Shown: positions 1 to 15,184 of the stretch, in pieces
How the letters are laid out: each line of letters begins with the position of its first letter
How positions within the stretch are numbered: position 1 is the stretch's first letter
Assembly (NCBI RefSeq): GCF_004027225.2
Contig: NC_044277.2
Location: 29,898,995-29,962,994, forward strand
Length of the DNA stretch: 64,000 nucleotides
Source of the DNA: Strigops habroptila
Lineage: Eukaryota; Chordata; Aves; Psittaciformes; Psittacidae
Reading direction: 5' to 3'
Position numbers and translations under genes: made by a program
Notes under the pieces: model-generated
What the model was told of the DNA's origin: nothing
Database searches by the model: none
What the model saw: only the letters and a program-made list of their open reading frames with translations

Positions 1-1230
1 CAACTTCAAACAAATTTAATTTGGGGGTGCCTGAAATGTTGACTGATGCAACATCCTCTTCTTTGCTGCTATGAATTGTATTACTGGTGAAGGACAATAA
101 CTCTTAATAGTATAAATAACAGACACGCCTTCCTACAAAGATTATTTCCAAATAGTTCAAAATCAGGGGCAGAATCAGAGGTAAACCACCAACCTCCTGT
201 TGAAATTAAGACTGTTGGTATAAAGTCTAGTAGTTTGCCCTTCACATGCAGTAAAAAAATAACTGCAATATGTTAAAATAATCAGCAAAATTTCTGTTTA
301 TCTTGTAAGTCAGGGTTTATCAGATACCCTAGTTTAAAAAATTAAAAGAAAAGCCTATGAACAGAAAGTGAAAAAGATTAATATATCACAACATTATGTT
401 TATGCTAATGGAAGTCATGGAGAAAAATACATGGGTATTATTTAATTTATTTCATATTTTTATTCTCTTTCCTCATTTCCAAATGAAAGTACTTTAATAG
501 GCAGATATTTCTAATATCTACATTCCCAAAAGCAGACCACAGAGTAGCCAGAGAAAGAAGAGTCTCAGCTGAAATCGAAGACAAGAAAGAAACCCATATC
601 TCATAACAGATGTCTAGTCTTTGAAATTTTAAATATTCTTTCTTCATGTTCGTTTCTTGACTTTCTCTTTCCTGGAAGTCTCAGGTACTCAGCATTGCAC
701 CCTTCTCTCCTGTATCTTTTGAACATGAATTTAAATTTTTACCAGTGCTGACAGCTTGTCATTTTCTTCCAAAAATTTATACTGAGAGATGCTGATCTTG
801 CAATATATCCAAGATTGAAAGGATTTGCTTTTTGATTTTGCTTAATAAGCTAAAATCTATAAACAACTCTGGTATGTGAGGTTCCACTGAAGCACTAAAA
901 TCCATTTTCATTTACACCTCTTTCTTCTGAGTGCAATTTTTTAATCCTTTATTTAAAGGAAGCTTGTCAGAGAAATCCTTTCCTGTTTGAAAAGAACTTG
1001 GAGGGTAAGAAGGACAACGAACCATCCTCCCCCAGCCCAAACATCCCTGTCTAGCACTTTGTTCTGTAAAGCTGGTGCAATACACAGAACTGAAACAGGG
1101 GCTTACACTACTTCTTCCAGTTACTTGTAATAGCAGTGCTTGTCTTTCTCTCAGGAGAAAGTTTCCTAAAGTCATTTTGCTGTTTTGCTACTTCCTCATT
1201 CTTTCTCCAGTGATGGGTTCAGAAAAATTA
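1..1230. other. Intergenic, AT-rich; nothing recognised
   Basis: Non-coding sequence distal to the IL7 promoter. Both strands carry only short chance ORFs. I saw no splice-bounded conserved exon, no RNA gene and no recognisable repeat here. Confidence 0.6.
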
Positions 1231-1280
1231 AAACAAAACAAAACAAAACAAAATAAAATAAAATAAAATAAAATAAAATA
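1231..1280. repeat. Pentanucleotide microsatellite (AAAAC)n(AAAAT)n
   Basis: Four AAAAC units are followed directly by about six AAAAT units. The switch in unit halfway along suggests one C-to-T change that then spread by slippage. No retrotransposon body was recognised on either side. Confidence 0.9.
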
Positions 1281-2164
1281 GGCTAGGGCTAGCCTACAGA
1301 AACTCTGGGTTTGTATTGTCACCAGATTTCAAGCTGAAGAGTTGTTAAAAATATCCACATCATTCAGACATGGCTATACCAAGAATTGTGACAATAGAGG
1401 CAAAGACTCAGTATCTTGGAGTTTTATTCGTATAAAATTATCCTCACTAATGAGGCTGGGCAAAAATCTATTTAAAATATATCTCATGTATTAGACCACC
1501 ATGATGCCATGTCATAGCTCTGAAGAAGAGGAAGTCTAACAAATAAAAAAATAATCCTGACAGTAGAGTGGATATGCAAAAGAGCAAGTAAAAATCATAT
1601 AAAATTAATATTTTGTTCAAGTTTTATTTGTTGCATTTTTTATTAAGAAGGAAGCTTGGGGTGGCTGTAATTTTATTGCAGGGGCGTTATCATTAATATT
1701 AATAGATATAATTAATATATAATATTAAATTGGAAGTTCTCAAATGTTTTTATCATGGGGCTGGATCTCAACAGATATACAGAAACCACCTCTTCCATTT
1801 GCAGTCACACAAGATACATATCGACCCCGCAGAACTACATGAGATACCTGTAAGATCCTGTGAGCACTCAGCATCTGGAGCAGTGCCTGTTCATCATGAT
1901 CAGCCAGCTGTCCCAAGGTAAGTGTTCTGCAGACCAGCAATTCCAAAACCCTTGAATGAACAAATATTTGAGCATCCATGTCTGCAAAAATATTTTCTTA
2001 CTACATTTTTCAAACCCACAGAGTAACCTTATGAGAGACATAAAGGCAGCAAAAGGGCTCCAGAAAACATCATTTCAACAGCAGTACACCTTTTAAGCTC
2101 TGCAAAACTCATACCTGCACACTCTTACAAAATAATATATGCTCATAAATGTAATCTATCATAA
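1281..2164. other. Intergenic; nothing firmly recognised
   Basis: AT-rich sequence with a more GC-balanced patch at about 1770-1930 that is open on both strands. That patch is discussed under rejected items. No other feature is supported. Confidence 0.5.
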
Positions 2165-2520
2165 TTCATCAGGGCAACGAAAGCCTGGTGTCATTGGAAA
2201 ACTTGCTAAGGGTGCACTCACTTCCCCTGTCTGTGCCACTGGCAAAGAACAGCACCAGTTCCAATACCTACCCCTGAGGAGCATCACTTGTCACTGGCCT
2301 TCACTCAGACAGCGAGCTGTTGACCGCAACTCTGAGTGCAACCATCCAGCCAATTTCTCATCCACCAAGGGGCCCATACATCAAATCCATGCCTCTCCAG
2401 TTTAGAGACAAGGATATTGTGCACAAGTCCGGGCAGATGACATCAGTCACTCTTCCCTTATCGACCAACGCTGTTACCCTGTTGTAAAAGGCCACCAAGC
2501 TTGTCAGGCACTATTTTGTA
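2165..2520 (-). mobile_element. Old CR1 LINE fragment (reverse transcriptase region)
   Basis: Read on the minus strand, this matches the part of CR1 ORF2 around the FADDTKL block. The same bases (acttgctaagggtgcactca on the plus strand) recur in the much better preserved CR1 copy at 60660-60680. The reading frame is broken many times, so this is an old dead copy. The ends are approximate. It lacks the CR1 3' tail, so it is an internal piece or has been deleted at both ends. Confidence 0.75.
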
Positions 2521-5500
2521 CAGTGCCATGTACAGAAAAAACACACCCACAAATGCCCAGGGACCAAACCACACTTTTTCTCTAGCTTTGCCTATCAGGA
2601 TGGCTGCAAACTGCAAGAGTTCATAATTCTCTCATGTTGATCATCTGATATACAACAAAATGCAAGTTCATATTAAAGCCATTCCTTCAGTCAAGGCACT
2701 GGGTTTCTTCCACCCAGTAACCAATTTTCACAGAACTTGGAGGAACTGCGTATCTTTGTGATTGCTGACTTGCGAATCACATTGAGTGATAAAACCAAAA
2801 TTTTGGGATAAGAAGGTACAAATCCAGTGAGAGCACTGCTGGAAAGGTAGGGCTTGGCTAGGAAGAGGAGGCTGCAGTGACAAAGTAGTGGGTAGGGAAG
2901 GACTCCTTGCACAGCCTGTTGACTTACAAGCTAGGCGCTAACTAGCTTATTTAAAGAAGCTCTCTTTAGTAAAGTACAGATGAGATTTCTAAAATTGGTT
3001 TAAGTTGATTACTAAGGTTTGTAAATCTTGGTTCTAACAATCTTATTTAATCTATTGAGCCTTTGAAAATTTTTCTCCTGACCACAAGAGCTAATATCTC
3101 CTTTATTTTTGGCAGTGAAAAGGGTTGATAATGGGCGTTGTCTAATTCTTATATAACCCTGCTACTGAAATGGAATAAGCTCAAAGGGAAAAAGTATTAC
3201 AGATGTTTTATAGTCTGAGACTACACACAAGATATTACTGGCACTCTGATAGTTTTGATTGCATATTGGTAACTGGTTTAAAACCAACTGTAGAATAACT
3301 TAAAAATACATACTATACAAAATCCATAACAGGATTCTATCAAATAAGAAAGTAAATCCTGCACTTTTAAAAAGATACTGAAGGAAACCTTTGTGATGTT
3401 CAGTCAGTATTGTCTGTGGTCTAACTCTGAAAGAAGCTTACCAGACCTAAGTCCAACAAATACTGCTTTGTAGCATGACCTAGTGCTACAAGAAAATTAA
3501 TTATTTAATAAATGGTCGAATCACTGAAGCTTATAAAAGAAGATTTTACATTCTTCACTGTCACTACTTCACACCTTCATATATCAAAACATCTAAAACA
3601 AATCTTTAGGGCATCACTTCTCAGAGTAGTAGATGTGTAGACCTGAATAGATGTGTAGACCAGAACTTCAAGATTAATTAGGAAAACAACAGGCATTCCA
3701 GAAACTGACCCACTGCTGCACAATTTATTATTTTTTCCAATTGCATTCTTTCCAAGAATGCAGAATCTAGATCCAGGAGAAGACACAAATATGACACATT
3801 AGCAAATTTTGGCGTATTTGGAAGGAATTAGTAGAAGTTAAACTACTATGAAAAGTCACCTAATTCATTCATAAAGCACATACAATTTCAGATAGCTACA
3901 TAAAACATGAGGTCAGAATGTTATAATCTCAAATAAACCAGCAGCTATAGGAATATTTATTCGTATTTCTAGAAGGACACAACATATCTGACCTTCAAAC
4001 TGGTATCCATTAAGGATATGGCATAAGCCAGTGACGAGCTACGGGGAAAGTTTGTATCCACTCCAGTGTACAAATTCCATCTGTAAAATGTCAGCCACTT
4101 AAATTTCCTGCTGTCAGAGCATGCTATTTGATGTAATCCCCCAAACATGTTTTGTAGTTAACAAAATGTAAACATGTCTATGCAGAATTTAACTTTGCAG
4201 TCTACCTAGACTGCCAAGTTTCAGCTGTTATGTGTTGGCCAAAATCTGTCACACTAAACAAGCATTGCATAACATGTCTCTCCCAATTTCTGAGCTGGGC
4301 TCCGCTTACCTTAATAAGGAGACAAAAGACAAGGACTCAGAACAACTGTCAGGCATTTGTGGCTTTGGAGATGAGACTGAAGATATATTCTCATTTTTGC
4401 AAGCTGCTGAATTTAGGCAACTTTCTTTGCTAACAACCTCCTCAGAATTCTCAAATGCTATTTCAGGCAAGATCAAAACGGCATTCATGTTTACTATAGA
4501 AGGGGGATAGTCAAAAGCAAAAAGCATATTTATTCAATAAATCTTTTTATTCTGAGCTCAAACAGGTTTTGTTCTACAAAAGCATTGGAAATAACATGGT
4601 GTCTTGAGATGTATGAATTTTCATGTCAATTAAAAAGTATCAGTTGCTTTATGACCATCAGTATTACTCAATACCTAAGCAGCAGAGTTTAGAAGTTTTT
4701 GGCTTACTGACCTGTTTGACTTGAAGCTCCACCAGTGATAGTATATGTGTACCATAGGTAATTCTGATTTCTAACAGGTCTTCATATCCCATAATTTATC
4801 TTCTATTTTGTAAAACTGTAGAGCATTATTTCTACCTAATGGGTCATTTTCTTCAGGGCAAGAGGCAAACGACCTATCAGATAAAAAATAATTATATCTT
4901 GATGCCTCTTTTTCCATGTCAAAGGAACAATCAGAAGGACACTTTGTAGGGGTAGTTTTGAGTTCAAAGCCACCACATTAATTGTTCATGGCAGTACTGA
5001 GTGACAGTGGCACTTAGCTGAAGCAGTATACTGCATAGTGATCACTGTGGTGCATGCTATGGGATTCAGTTAGCATTACAGTTGCCAGTTACAGTTACTC
5101 TACAGATCAAATAAACTATCTTTCAGCCTTGGCACTTCTACCAATACTACTTTTTTTGCATATTTTATTTAAAAGTATGCTTCTCTGAAATCAAACTGTA
5201 TTCATGCCCCCACAAGGGCAAAAAATTGATTGTCTCACAGATGGCACAGAAAGGAGAAAGCAAACAAAACCTTCGTTGGTCATCAGAAAGAAGGGAAATT
5301 GCTTTAACAATTACATGAGAAACAGCATGGAAATGTTTACATCATATGCAACACCTTTTATTTTGGCCCTACTTATGTGGAGCAATGAGGTGCTTTCCAT
5401 GAGCCTTTACCATATGTATTCCACACTGCTCTGGAGCTGAGGTCCTTCTTTCCCATTCTGCTGCAAGCACCCTCAAAGAGAGAGGGAAGGGCACCCTTTA

Positions 5501-8500
5501 ATATTTGCACACACAAGCAGAGCCAGCAAACACTGACAGATATCTGCAAAAGCCAACACAAACATTTACTACAGCTGACAGACCATATCAGGTTTTGACT
5601 GGAACATTAAAAATGTTTTGTGTGAGCCATGCCAGACTTTATCCCGCTTGTGGGCAGCTAGAGTGAACATGTTACATGTGTCTTAACAAGTACTTTCCTT
5701 CAGCACTTGTCCTCTTTTCAGAAGTCAGCCAGCCTGTTTTTACTTAGCTTTTCCTAGAATAATCTGTCAATAGCATTGTCAGGCTGGTAACAGACATGCC
5801 TTTCTTCAGTTTAAGTAAAGGGACGCAAGAATAAAGCAGCAGCCAAGAAGCTGTTGGATCATCAATTGTACATACAATTAAAATGAAGCATTACAGTCAT
5901 CCCGAGGGCTTTTTCCAACTTAAAAACTACTCTAGCCCACTTCTTCCCCTTCAAATAGCCTTGGAAGGGAAACACAGACCTTCAAACCTTTATTTTTGTG
6001 AAGATATTTTTAGTAAAGAATGGTTTGTGAGATATCCTGATAATAATAAAGAGCAGCATGCCTTATTTACTTTCCCATACCTGTATCATGTAAATTTGTT
6101 TAATCTCCTAACTCTTCAGCACTTATTACAGAGATATTGAAAAATAAATGCTATGTGTGAATCCCAGTCCTCACTTCCAGGAGCACATCCAAATTGTAAG
6201 AAATGGACAATTTAATTTTAAAGAGCACGAACACTGTGGGGAGCACCAGCAGGCAGATCCCCCCTAGTAAGCAAGGCATCATACAAGCAATTTCATTCTC
6301 TGTGGGCCAAAGCATCCTGCATTCCTGATTGCACCTTTAGGTTTTCCAGACTGCCTTGTGCCAGAAATGTCCGTGTGGTCCACAAAATAGTGCCGCACAA
6401 GCTGCTCATGTCAAACATGCTAGCAACCTCTTTCCAGCCTGTCCTCTTTTCAGGTACATCTCACATCTGATTTGCCATTTCATTTCACTGCTGACTGTTG
6501 GATTGACGTGTAGCATGTGACAGTTGTTTCACATGAAGCACAACAAAAGCCTTTCTCACCTCCACAGCAACATGCAGAGAGCTGCCTGGGTGAAAGATGA
6601 GGGTGATTTCCAGCCTACTGACTTTCTCCCCACTTCCTTCTCCCCTTTGTCCCATGCCCCTGTTCAAACAGGACTAGTCAAATGCACTGCAAAATGTGCT
6701 TGTGCAGTCAAATACACAAGCAAAAACGTACATGGGAGCTAGCTGTGGCTGATACCCGTGGTGTCACACATGCATGGTTTTGGCATTTTATCCTTAAACA
6801 ACTACTTTTCCTTGTTTGCTTCAAGGGCAGTGATGCCAATACACTGTAAGAGGTCAAAGGGCTGAGCAGCGGCTCAGTCCCTGACAGACACGCATAGCCC
6901 AGGATGTGATCAGAGCTTCGTCCCAGCTGTTACCCCTGGGGTTGTCAGCACTGGCAAGTCATGAACTGACCCCACCTCTGTCCTATGCAGCCATCAGCCC
7001 ATCTTCTGCCGTGATAGCCGGGCATTCACCTGTGTCTCAGGCAACCTCTGCAGAAGGAGTTTATCACCAGCCTGATTTTGTTCTGTCAGGCTGCTAGCGA
7101 CAGCTAGGAGAGCTGACTAGGGGAAAAGAAACAGGCTAACCCCAGAGTTTATTCAAAGAGTATCTTCAACATTTTCATAACTAGTGTTACACAGAGTCAT
7201 GTCCACTTCACCTTCTTGCTATGTGGGTTTTCTTAAAACACTATTTTAAAGGAAATATCAATCTGCCATATTTATGATGTTCAATTCCTGTCTGTGGTGG
7301 GGCAAGATAATCACAAAGTGTTCCCACAAAGTGGTGTTTCTGGAGCGAAAAGGAAAACGCTGTAGCCTTCTACTCCCGTATGCCCATAGATTGTGCAGAC
7401 AATCTGGGAAAGGAAGATTGTCACACCCCAGCTTCCTGTGAACACCAGCCGCCTTATCACTCATATGGAGCTGGCTCCTTCTCATCACTCACAGGCTGGC
7501 AGGCCTGGTGCACACACAGGGCACACCTGGTGCACATCCTGTGCTGAAAAGGAAGGGAATGAATCCTGAGTAATTAATAAGTTCATTTACCAACTGGTCT
7601 GGCCCTGTCCTGCCTTTGCATGCTCCCCCTGGTTCTTTGTAAGGCACTCATCCAAGCTGTGCTCCAGGGCTTAGTAGCATGGACTCCAACCTCAACAATT
7701 CTGAGCACTTTTCACTTTTCTGGACCTGGAAGCTTTTTGAAATGCTCCTAGAAAAGGGAGAAGTATTAATTAGCACCAGAAGGACCTGGGAGGTAGGTAT
7801 CCCACTGAATTCAGAGAGCCGAGGGATGGAAGCAAGCATCCCATTTGACTCTCTACAGATACGCCTTGGGGAAAATGCCTTGATCACGCTCTGAAGCTTG
7901 TGTTGGAAACATCTGGGCAGGGAGCAGGAGGCTGCCCTGTCTTGTTCTGACCACACCAATTTCTTGACTGCCTGGGTAGACCTCCATCTTGGATTTAGGC
8001 AAGCTTGAAAGGTCACTTTAGGATGCAAATTTTCTTGGTGGGCTCCTAGGTAATTTGCCTACCAAAAGTTATTGACAATGGAGAGCTTCTTTGTAGGGCA
8101 GTGGCTAAGATTTCTTTTGACAGAGCCAGTGAGAAGCAGATTTCCAGCAGCGTAAGCCTGATTAGAGCACGTGGTCAAAGGTTATTCTAGGATCCTTCCT
8201 CAGGTAGAGTCTAACTGGTGGTGATGACAGCGGTGCCCACACACCATTATATCTTCATATTGTTCTTTATGCAATCCAGTTTCAAGGTTAAATACTCACA
8301 ATGTTTCAGTCCAAACTCTTTCGGTAATGTTAGCTTTCAGTCACATACTGCTGTATCCACTGAAATACTGCTTGTGAGGCAGACTTGGCTTTTTAAAATT
8401 TTGCAACCTGCTCATATAGCACAGGTTTGTGCTAAGGTGAGGCAGCAGGAGAAGCTGCTGCTGTCGAGGGGTTCATGGTCACTGGCTGCCATGAGATTAA

Positions 8501-11500
8501 TGGAGTTCTCCATACCACACCAAGACCTTGAACCCTACTTTTTATGGGTACATCCTCTGCCTACCCTCTCCAAGGGCTAAAAGCCAAGGGGTCTTGGTTT
8601 ATACAAGAGTAAAGATTTTTTTTCCTTTTACCAGAATTAGAACATTTGATATTTACTTTGTATTTTGTCTCCTAGAGATTCTCTTCCCTAGAACTTCTTT
8701 TTCTAAAAGCATACAAAACCAGGCAGTTTCCATGTCTTCTGTTTGCCAAACTACATGTAATGGTGAGCTCTGATTACAGCCTAGAGGCTGGTCCCAGTGA
8801 GCAGAAGAGGATTACATGCCAGGGAAATGAAGGAGACAGCAGTTTTAGCTTGTGCCCCAGGACCTGCAGCTAGAGGAAGTTGTCTGTGCAGGCCCTGAAT
8901 GCCTCATTCCAAACCTATGGAACCAGATGCTTGAAGTTTTGACCTGCTAGTATATATACCAATAAGCACTGGGGATCACTTTTTTACTAGGTTCACAAGC
9001 TGTGTTACAAGCACCACTGGGTAATGTTTGCCTTCAAACAAGACCCTTATAAGCAAGAATATTGAGTTAGGGCAAGATAAGTGCAAGAAGGATGACACGT
9101 GGATTTGATACTGGTATTTTGCCCAGAAGTAACCCAAGTACGGGTGCACCAGCAGTACCAGAAGTGCCTTAAGGGATCATAACAGAAATGTGAGAACCCT
9201 ATGGCACAGGAATCACTTTCTAGGGTGTTCCTCAGAAGCATATAACCTGAAAACAGCATATATGATGCCATGATGTTTGCAAGACTCTGCCTCCATGGAA
9301 GAAGATCTGGCAGTTCTACCACTTGATAAAACCACTCCTAATTTAGGAGCTGAGCTTGACCAGTGCATCCAAAGAGGTTTGCATCCTTCTACTGCAACCC
9401 CTGTTCATGTCCTTAGCTGTCCCAGTCACACAGTCTTACCTAGACACAGCATTAGCTGCCTTGCTCACAGCCATGCCCTAATCTTACCCACACACAGAAA
9501 AAAAGGCACTAAATTGTATCATCTGGGTCAGACAAGATAACAGACAACACTGGGTGTGACACACACTAAAAATGAGACAGCTTTTCAGTACCCATATAAA
9601 AACACATCAAATAAAACAGGTGCCAAAATGCCTGTGAAATGGCCTGTGAATTACTAGCAAGTTGCGTTTCCTTCCAAAACTGTATGGCCCAGAAATCAAA
9701 CAAATAAACCAGGAATAAGAAGTAAGAGATGTATGGTGTATTTCTTCAATATCTTTGGAGAGGAAGGGGCTAAAACCTGCTGAGTCAGGAAAACCTTACT
9801 ATTGATTTAATAGTAAAAATGAAGTAACCTTCATTATCTGTGTCTGTTATTGCTGTTGTTCCTTCAAAATTAAATGCCTTTTTTTTACAGGAATCTACCT
9901 TGAAAGAGACTCAGATCTTCAATGCACAGTGGGTCATTCTAGAATACGTTTCTGAATTCAGAACAGCTTATTAAAGACTGATTAATGAGACAGTACTAAC
10001 CGTGGTGTGAGGCAAAGAGAGTCTGGACAGCCATGTTTCACTTTGGTCCTATACTGTAAGTTTGAAAAATATGACTGTTGAACAACTTCTGAATGTCATT
10101 TAAAACAATTAAAAAAGCTACTATTGACCACTCATTTCTTCCTTTTAGTTTTAGAGTTTACATCATTATTTGATCCATTTTTTTTTAGAACAATTTTAGA
10201 ACAATCAATTTTGTTAGAACAATTCACACCATTTCAGGTCACCTGCCATCTTTGAAAGCCAGTATTGTTACCTGTGCTGAACGAGAGAACAAAAATAGAG
10301 AAACTGAAAGGCTCAGACACTATAGAACAAACACACGTATCCTATTGACTGCTTCAAAGTCAGCTCTTTAAAATGGTTACGACAAAACCAAAAACACAGT
10401 ACCTGCACACTGTTCTTATAAACTATATTTGCTAGGTCTTCATGTAATATTTAAGTGTACATTCTCTGTCAAAAAAGAAATTTAAGCCTCAGCATGCACA
10501 CACTGTTTTGATTTGCCAGGTGATATTTACTGGGTAAATTGCATTAACACACCATATTTTAATTGTAATTTTGCTTAGCTGCCCCCTCCTGCTCTAACCA
10601 CACATGGATCTCACACTCACTGCAAACAAGGGAGAAAGGAACATTTGTAATGGGAATCTTCAAAGACAGAGATGTGTTTGGAATTATTTTGGGGTAACTC
10701 CAGGCAGCAAAATGTGTCAGAAATAAGTCAAAGCTTCAAAGTGGAGATGCTCGATTTCAGCTGAACTTATCTTTTCCTTAAAAATAAGCATGTAAGTTAG
10801 GCTTGCTGAAACCAGGGCTAAGCAGGTACATGCTTGCAGGATTAGGGCCACAACGTCCATATTTACAATAAGTGATCACTGTTTTAAAGAACTTCTTTGT
10901 ATCAACTGTTGGGTTTTTTTCTGTTTTTGGTTTGTTTAGGGGTTTTTTAATCATTCTAAGAACAGACTTCCTTTTCAAGACAGCTTACTGCCATGCAATA
11001 AAAGCAGCTCCTTGGTGGTTAAGAGTGCATTTCACGAGGTTTTTTAAGTGCCTGGATTTAAACATGGTGTTGGACCAACCAAATCAAGTAAAAGTTGTCG
11101 AGACTGGGAAGGCATGGTTAGCAAAAGAAAAAAAAAACCCTGAAGTTCACAGAAATCATTGCATTTAAGTTTGTTTTCACATCTGGAGAAATTAGTCAGC
11201 TTTTTGTTATGCATGAATGACACAGAATATCCTTTCCTGAAATAAGCATTTATTCAGAGAAGGGATTTAAAAAAAAAAAAGTTAAAAAAAGTCTTAGCTA
11301 GAAAAAAAGATTTTTTTCAATTAATTTATTAACAGACCTAAACCCTTCATCAGAATGTTTGTAATGGGACACATACACTTATTAATATACATCCAAAGCA
11401 AAGATAAAATAGCCATTAGCACCTTGCAATATATTTCCAAGATTTAAGACCTGAAATTTATTCCTTGGGTAGACTCTGGTTCTACAAAACTGCAAATATT

Positions 11501-14500
11501 TAACCTTACTGCTGGCACAGTGGCTCCACTGAAGAAGCTGCTGTCACTTCCCAGGGTGACCCTCTGCCTGCTTTCAAAATCAGGAGAAAGTTCTTTTAAA
11601 AAAAGGTAGATGGAAAAAGGAAAAGAAATGGAGTAATATTTCAGGGACAGTTTGCCATGGGTTTTACTCACCAAACACTTTCTCTTAAGATAAATAATGA
11701 GAGTGGAGAAGGAGAGGGAAAAATAAAAGGAGAAGTTCAATGAATGTCCTTTTGTACTTGTATATGTAAGATTGTAAAAAAGAGCCACCACTAAAAGACA
11801 CGTAAGTTCACCCAAATCATAAAATATAATCAATTATAATTTGGGAAAAACTCTTAAAAGCACAACACCAAAACCAAATAAATCTCCATGACCTGGAAAT
11901 GCAATGACATTTTCATAATTTCAATACGGGTGACTATCTGCAAAGACCACTGCAGCTTCCAAACCTCCTCCCCTCCCTGAAGCTGCACTTTTTTAAATAG
12001 GAAAAGCAAGGGAAAATGCGCTGACAGAAAGCCACCCCCCACAAGCTCTTCTTTCCTCTGTGGTTCAATAAAGCACAAGCAGGATTTTCATTATTTGTCC
12101 CAGCTGATGTATTAATTTCTCCCACATTTGAGAGTCTCAATCTAGGAACTGAAACAGACAAGAAGAAGCTCAAAAAACTCCACTCAGTGGACAACCTCAC
12201 CAAAGCCTCTCATTGCCACAGAGTTGACATGAGCAGCTGATGTGACCCACAGACACCGTAAGGGCTGGGTTGCGGGCACACCCCAGGCACCAGCAAATGA
12301 AGACCAGAAACAGTTCTCATTCCCGACAGACGCTCCCCAGATACCCACCGAACAAGGTGGCAAGGGCTGTTTGCTGCCTGCCAGGGTGAATGTGCTGATC
12401 TGCAAGCTTGAAGCCCAGAGGGGTATGAGCCTCCCCACTCCAACAGCCCGGCATGGGCAAAGCCTGACCGATGGACCAGGCTCTCTGATATATTCATGGC
12501 TGGGAATGTGGATAATGCCCTTAGCAGCCAGGAATGTGGAGCCTGATTCCCACTACTATTGCCTTACACCACACCATCTCCTCAACACTGGTCATGCTGC
12601 TCCTAGGAAACTCCCCCTCCCCAACAGTTTATCAAAATACTCTATTTGGCATGTTGTTCATGATACAATCTTTATTGGCATCTTCCTGTATTGCAAAACA
12701 GGAAGATAAAATAATTACTGCTTTCTATCGAAGGAATAAGCTTTTCCACAGCTTGATAACAAAAACTTCCTGTAAGGTTCCCATGCTTCCACAATTCTTA
12801 TCTTAATTGTTTTCTGGATTTTTTTCTTTCCTAAGCTCTGTTGGAAAATTACATTGAATTATCAAAAAAAAAAAAAAAAAATCAGATATATAAATTACAT
12901 TTGAGTGAATGGAAGACATAATTCTGCATTAAAAAGCACTATTAGTTCATGGTTTTGTTCAGCAGACACAATGACAGCACAAATGATTTGTGAAAAAGGA
13001 AGAAGTAGCAATGATAATTCTACAAAAAGGATGTTCTAGTACAAAGACAAAATTAGGTCCCTCGGCCTTGTTTAAATATGGCAGAAGATCAGAACTTCCC
13101 AGACTTGAGTATCACAAACAGGAGGTTTGGATGCTCAATAAACTTAGCTCCGAATCCCAGTTAAGCAGGGATCCTTTTGGAGTTTTTTGAAGAGTGGGAT
13201 AGAAGGGAATATGTCACTTCTTCTCCCTGTCCCCCCGGTTAGATTAAAATAATGTAAGTACTAGACATACTTATTCTTAAGAACATCAGTAACAGTGGCC
13301 ACGCTCCCCTGAGATCCACCAGTTTGCAACGACTGCAGCACGTACATTTTACTCCAAAATAAAATAAAAAATTTATAACTTTTCAACTAATTTTATCCAA
13401 TAATACAAGCATTCACTAATGGTTCTGTAAGTCTGCAAACAGCCTGAAGGAAAATCTAATGCCATGGGTAAAAGATCTTTCAAGCTGACAAGTCACAGCT
13501 GCAGAAAGACAGCCACATTCCCAGAAGTGCTTAGTTTTTCAAAAACCGAATCTTAACAAGGAACCATGTGCTTTGCAATCACATAGATACCCAGGAATAC
13601 TGGTATTAAGGTGGAGGTTAATATGCAATACCAAAATAGCTGCTTCTCTAGGAATAAATTTGACCAGGTCAGGAGATGATTGGAACTTTAAATTAAAACT
13701 TGTTTAGAGAAACTATCCTTGGAAAATATACTAGAAATAGTCATGGACGATGTTCAAAATAAATAAATAGATAGATGAATAATAGATAAATAGGTGAAAT
13801 TACTGGTGCCTTTCAGTTGCAGGTATGCAATTCGCAGTACCGTATTTCTGAAACCAGCGTGAAAGAGAAAAGAGAACACATTCGCACTAGTGCCCTGCAT
13901 TACACTACATCTTTCCAGAAGTCACATATTTTTACTTAGTCAAATTATTTACATGGTAAAGCTAACATATCTCTTACTAAAACAGACAGGCCTATGAACT
14001 GTCAAGGTATTAAAGAGAAGTGAGATGCTTAACATCCGGGAAATGCTACAGAAGTATTCCAGTTTTATTCTCTCTCCAAAGGTTTTACCCACAATCACAG
14101 TCAAGCTGCAGCTTAATTCAGCTCCAGAGGGAGAGTTCTCTATAGCCCAGCAGCAACTGCATTTCACAAAATGGGCAAACCAGTATCAGCCACTTGGACT
14201 AGGTAAGTCTCAGACTGAATAAACTTTTATGCCTTCAAAACTCCTTTCATGAGTTCTTGATTAATATAGGCTGTTAAGATGATATTCATATAATCAGTCT
14301 TAAATTCCTTCTTTTAATATTTCAAATGCTTGGTGTTTAGTTTCTTCTTTAAAAAATAGGCAATTACGTCTGCTGAACAATTGCATTTGAACTTTCTGTA
14401 GGTAATCTTTTCAGAAAAAAATAATCGCTAAATCACTAAAAGAAGTACTTTGAAAAAAAAGTGTGTATAAGGATTCAAGATATTTTAAAAAGCACATAAG

Positions 14501-15184
14501 AGTTACAGTCAAAGCTTGAATATTTAAGCATCCTCCACACAAAAAATACATCAAATAACATTTATATCGTAAATCTATGCCACAGTCAGGGTTAGTTCAC
14601 ACAACAGGGAAGGGCTGGGATCTAAATACAATCAAAGCTTAGTATAGATCACACCATCTAGCAGACAAGACCCTGCCACTACTGAAGAAAAGAACAAAAC
14701 TCCTGTTAACAGCCCAGCAACACTTTTCAGAGTCATGTTCCCATTAATGTGTAAAGCTACTACTTTGGCTTCTTCCATCAATCACACTATAAATTGAAGA
14801 AATTATCAGTCTTCCGGATGTTTCATCCAGAAAACAAGCACAACCAAAGAGCTAAAGGAGTTTTCCTTTAGTTTTTACATCCCAACAATTTACTAGCATG
14901 TGCATAATATACCTCACTTTGTGAGCATACATGTGCTATCATTAAAAATGGGAAGAACTACTTGCCTAGAAGGAAAGTTGATATTGTGGATGTGGTTTTG
15001 CATGACTGCATCTTTACATGGCAGCTTTTTCAAATCCTTTGAGTTTTGAAAGTGCCAGTTTCTGACTGCCAGACCCTACAAATATCTAGTCTTAAATATG
15101 CTTTTATTAAACTAGGTGCTATTCCCCTAAAGAGTCCCATGCCATTCTCTGCCCTGCACACACCAGCAAATTCATATGGGCACA
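2521..15184. other. Long intergenic stretch upstream of IL7
   Basis: About 12.7 kb with no supported gene. All ORFs are short (the longest about 155 codons at 12242-12709) and lack splice context or a recognisable motif. Simple-sequence spots are an A17 run near 12865 and a short AAATAGAT-type stretch at 13765-13795. In other amniotes IL7 is followed on this side by a large gene-poor interval before STMN2, which fits what is seen. Distal IL7 enhancers could lie here but none can be named from sequence alone. Confidence 0.55.

Noticed and set aside
1740-1979. Minus-strand 79-codon ORF with a matching plus-strand ORF
   Set aside because: The composition looks coding-like and a GTAAGT follows at 1918 on the plus strand, but I recognise no protein and see no partner exon. 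It could be a lncRNA exon; not supported enough to annotate.
12242-12709. Plus-strand 155-codon ORF upstream of IL7
   Set aside because: Overlaps several other open frames in a locally GC-richer patch. No signal peptide, motif or splice structure.
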